In this document: in pieces, positions 6,334 through 7,129 of the stretch
Layout of the letters: each line of letters opens with the position of its first letter
How positions within the stretch are numbered: position 1 is the first letter of the stretch
Origin: JARRNO01 sp037384885
GTDB lineage: Bacteria; Acidobacteriota; UBA4820; DSQY01
Direction of reading: 5' to 3'
DNA: 7,129 bases
Assembly (NCBI GenBank): GCA_037384885.1
Contig: JARRNO010000193.1
Span: forward strand, 1-7,129
The notes under the pieces: model-generated
What the model was told of the DNA's origin: nothing
Databases searched by the model: none
What the model saw: the letters and a program-made list of their open reading frames with translations, nothing else
Translations under genes and position numbers: made by a program

Positions 6334-6597
6334 TCACTCTTGTTTCGAAAGCTGTTCCTTTAGCGCTTTCACTTCATCTCTCAGGGCGATGATTTCATCG
6401 TGAAGGCACCACCCGGATTCACCGGCCCGGTCCCGGTCGCGCAAACGGCCGCCGCCCCGGCATCGCCCCATGCCGCCTCCCCGGGGTCTTCCGCCCCGGC
6501 CGGCGCCCAAGCCGCCGTTGTCGTCGCGGTATCTCCAGCCTCGGCGTTCACCACGGCCCGAACGTCCGCCGTTTTCAGCTCCGTTTCTGTTATTCAT
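6334..6597 (-). CDS. Small Gly/Arg-rich protein with C-terminal coiled coil (DUF5320-like)
   Basis: This is an 87-aa protein. Residues 1-62 are almost only Gly, Arg, Asn and Asp and probably disordered. Residues 66-85 (HDEIIALRDEVKALKEQLSK) form a heptad-patterned helix likely to oligomerise. Cysteines at 46 and 64 flank the junction. DUF5320 proteins share this build, a Gly-rich N-terminus and a short coiled coil, and are frequent beside NifX-family genes; this one lacks the usual MPxxDxTGP start, so the assignment is tentative. The ATG at 6597 has GGAGGG five bases upstream and overlaps the DUF134 gene by 8 bases (ATGAATAA), which makes translational coupling likely. The radical SAM gene follows after 41 bases. 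The function is unknown; the basic, flexible half could contact nucleic acid or a partner protein. Confidence 0.7.
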   Translation of the reverse strand: MNNRNGAENGGRSGRGERRGWRYRDDNGGLGAGRGGRPRGGGMGRCRGGGRLRDRDRAGESGWCLHDEIIALRDEVKALKEQLSKQE

Positions 6598-7006
6598 GGT
6601 TTCCCTCCTGCGAGCCGGCCGATTCGTCCGGCTCATCTCCATCGTGGCAGAGGCAGCGTCTACCGCGCCTGTGGCGTCCCACGTGAACCGGGCAGGGCCA
6701 CTCGCCCTCCTCGTCCGTGATGGTGGCCGGCGAGGGACCCACGAAAAGGGTCGACTGTTCGATCAGCGCCTTGGCCAGGACCCGTCTGGCCCCGGTCAGC
6801 AGTCTCGAAAAGGTGGGCCGTGAAATGCCCATCCGGCGGGCGGCTTCTTCCTGGTAGAGCCCTTCCAGGTCGGCCAGTTTCAGCGCTTCCACCTCGTCCA
6901 GCCCCAGGGACAGGGTTTCGCTCATCCGTACGGGAAGGCCGATGGGCTTCAGGCCCCGCACTCTCGGATTGTTCGAGACTTTCCGCACGCATCTGGGACG
7001 CGGCAT
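6590..7006 (-). CDS. DUF134 (UPF0251) DNA-binding protein, probable operon regulator
   Basis: This 138-aa protein matches the DUF134 family: MPRPR at the start, then LDEVEALKLADLEGL (37-51) and a sigma-70-region-4-like helix-turn-helix at about 50-72 (QEEAARRMGISRPTFSRLL), then ARRVLAKALIEQ. Family members are predicted transcription factors and commonly sit near NifX-type genes. The tail (104-138) carries C105, H108, H112, C118 and C120, a possible metal site that could make DNA binding metal-dependent; this is inferred. The ATG at 7006 is chosen because AGGAGG lies about five bases upstream and it opens with the family sequence, whereas the longer frame from 7036 runs through the promoter palindrome. 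It is the first gene of the operon, directly downstream of the inverted repeat at 7016-7041, so autoregulation is plausible. Its stop codon overlaps the next start. Confidence 0.9.
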   Translation of the reverse strand: MPRPRCVRKVSNNPRVRGLKPIGLPVRMSETLSLGLDEVEALKLADLEGLYQEEAARRMGISRPTFSRLLTGARRVLAKALIEQSTLFVGPSPATITDEEGEWPCPVHVGRHRRGRRCLCHDGDEPDESAGSQEGNHE

Positions 7007-7015
7007 CTCCACCTC

Positions 7016-7041
7016 CTGAAATGAACATAGGTTCATTTCAG
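7016..7041. promoter_or_regulatory. Perfect 11-bp-arm inverted repeat, probable operator
   Basis: The arm CTGAAATGAAC (7016-7026) and its exact reverse complement (7031-7041) are separated by ATAG. The palindrome covers the -10 box and the start of the spacer, and its last base touches the ribosome binding site of the DUF134 gene, so a bound protein would block RNA polymerase. The inner ATGAAC-N4-GTTCAT resembles operators of ArsR/SmtB metal sensors, but no such regulator gene is in the window. The adjacent DUF134 protein is the other obvious ligand. Confidence 0.85.
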
Positions 7042-7052
7042 AGAGAAGTCAA
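7024..7052 (-). promoter_or_regulatory. Sigma-70-type promoter of the minus-strand operon
   Basis: On the minus strand TTGACT (7052-7047) is separated by 17 bases from TATGTT (7029-7024). Spacing is ideal and both boxes are close to consensus. Initiation would fall near 7017, giving a leader of only about 11 bases with the AGGAGG site almost at its 5' end. The -10 box lies inside the inverted repeat, pointing to repression. Confidence 0.75.
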
Positions 7053-7078
7053 GGGCCGCAATAGCCGCGTTGCGGCCC
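7053..7078. repeat. 9-bp hairpin abutting the -35 box
   Basis: GGGCCGCAA (7053-7061) and TTGCGGCCC (7070-7078) pair perfectly around an 8-base loop. It overlaps copy 2 of the 43-bp repeat and can form instead of that repeat's first hairpin. It ends directly beside the -35 box. It could insulate the operon from upstream minus-strand transcription, but the following bases are not a true T-tract. Confidence 0.55.
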
Positions 7079-7103
7079 GGGAGTCGGCTGCTTCGCAGCC
7101 AGG
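7061..7103 (+). repeat. 43-bp double-hairpin dispersed repeat, copy 2
   Basis: This is the second copy of the repeat at 1729-1771, same orientation, 40 of 43 identical. Its hairpins are GCCGC-GTT-GCGGC (7064-7076) and GGCTGC-TTC-GCAGCC (7086-7100). A purine-rich AGGAAAAGGGGAGAAGGG tract follows, and copy 1 is also followed by a similar GGGAGAGGGAAAAGG tract, so the repeat unit may be longer than 43 bases. No gene is visible from here to the right edge. Confidence 0.8.
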
Positions 7104-7129
7104 AAAAGGGGAGAAGGGAGAGGCCGAAG

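Noticed and set aside
6293..6337. Upstream GTG start at 6337 for the radical SAM protein
   Set aside because: It would overlap the previous stop codon but has no ribosome binding site, and the added residues do not belong to the family. The ATG at 6292 has a strong site.
5507..6403. Plus-strand open frame of 298 codons opposite the radical SAM gene
   Set aside because: It is a shadow of a well-supported gene in GC-rich DNA, with no ribosome binding site or family match.

Overview
The window looks like chromosomal DNA of a GC-rich anaerobe, most likely a sulfate-reducing or syntrophic member of the Desulfobacterota (former Deltaproteobacteria). The evidence is the combination of an HdrD/DsrK-type iron-sulfur redox subunit beside a CheY-like regulator (an arrangement known from the hmc and tmc loci of Desulfovibrio), a NifX-family protein, a DUF134 regulator and a wyosine-type radical SAM protein. 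No species can be assigned from the sequence alone.

Layout. (1) 1-1098, plus strand: the 3' part of an HdrD-like CCG-domain iron-sulfur protein whose first ferredoxin cluster motif lies off the left edge. (2) 1099-1305: an intergenic stretch carrying two arrays of 8-bp repeats. (3) 1306-1686, plus strand: a stand-alone response regulator, closed by a textbook intrinsic terminator at 1802-1831. (4) 1903-3042: a decayed IS3-family insertion sequence lying on the minus strand. Its transposase has lost the stretch holding the catalytic glutamate. (5) 3107-7006: a seven-gene minus-strand operon. In transcription order it encodes a DUF134 DNA-binding protein, a small Gly/Arg-rich coiled-coil protein, a radical SAM protein with a C-terminal winged helix, a multi-spanning putative metal exporter, a small six-cysteine zinc-ribbon protein, a SAM-dependent methyltransferase and a NifX-family protein. 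The first four genes are tightly packed, with 8-nt and 4-nt overlaps. The last gene is broken by a frameshift and then by the insertion sequence.

The operon has a readable promoter (-35 at 7047-7052, -10 at 7024-7029, 17-bp spacer). A perfect 11-bp-arm inverted repeat (7016-7041) covers the -10 box and abuts the first ribosome binding site. This resembles operators of ArsR/SmtB-type metal sensors, and it is also well placed for autoregulation by the DUF134 protein. Together with the heavy-metal-type permease and several cysteine-rich products, this suggests a metal-responsive homeostasis or metallocluster operon. That role is inferred, not shown.

A 43-bp repeat made of two hairpins occurs in direct orientation at 1729-1771 and 7061-7103, bracketing the operon and the insertion sequence. 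No tRNA, rRNA, CRISPR array or riboswitch was seen.
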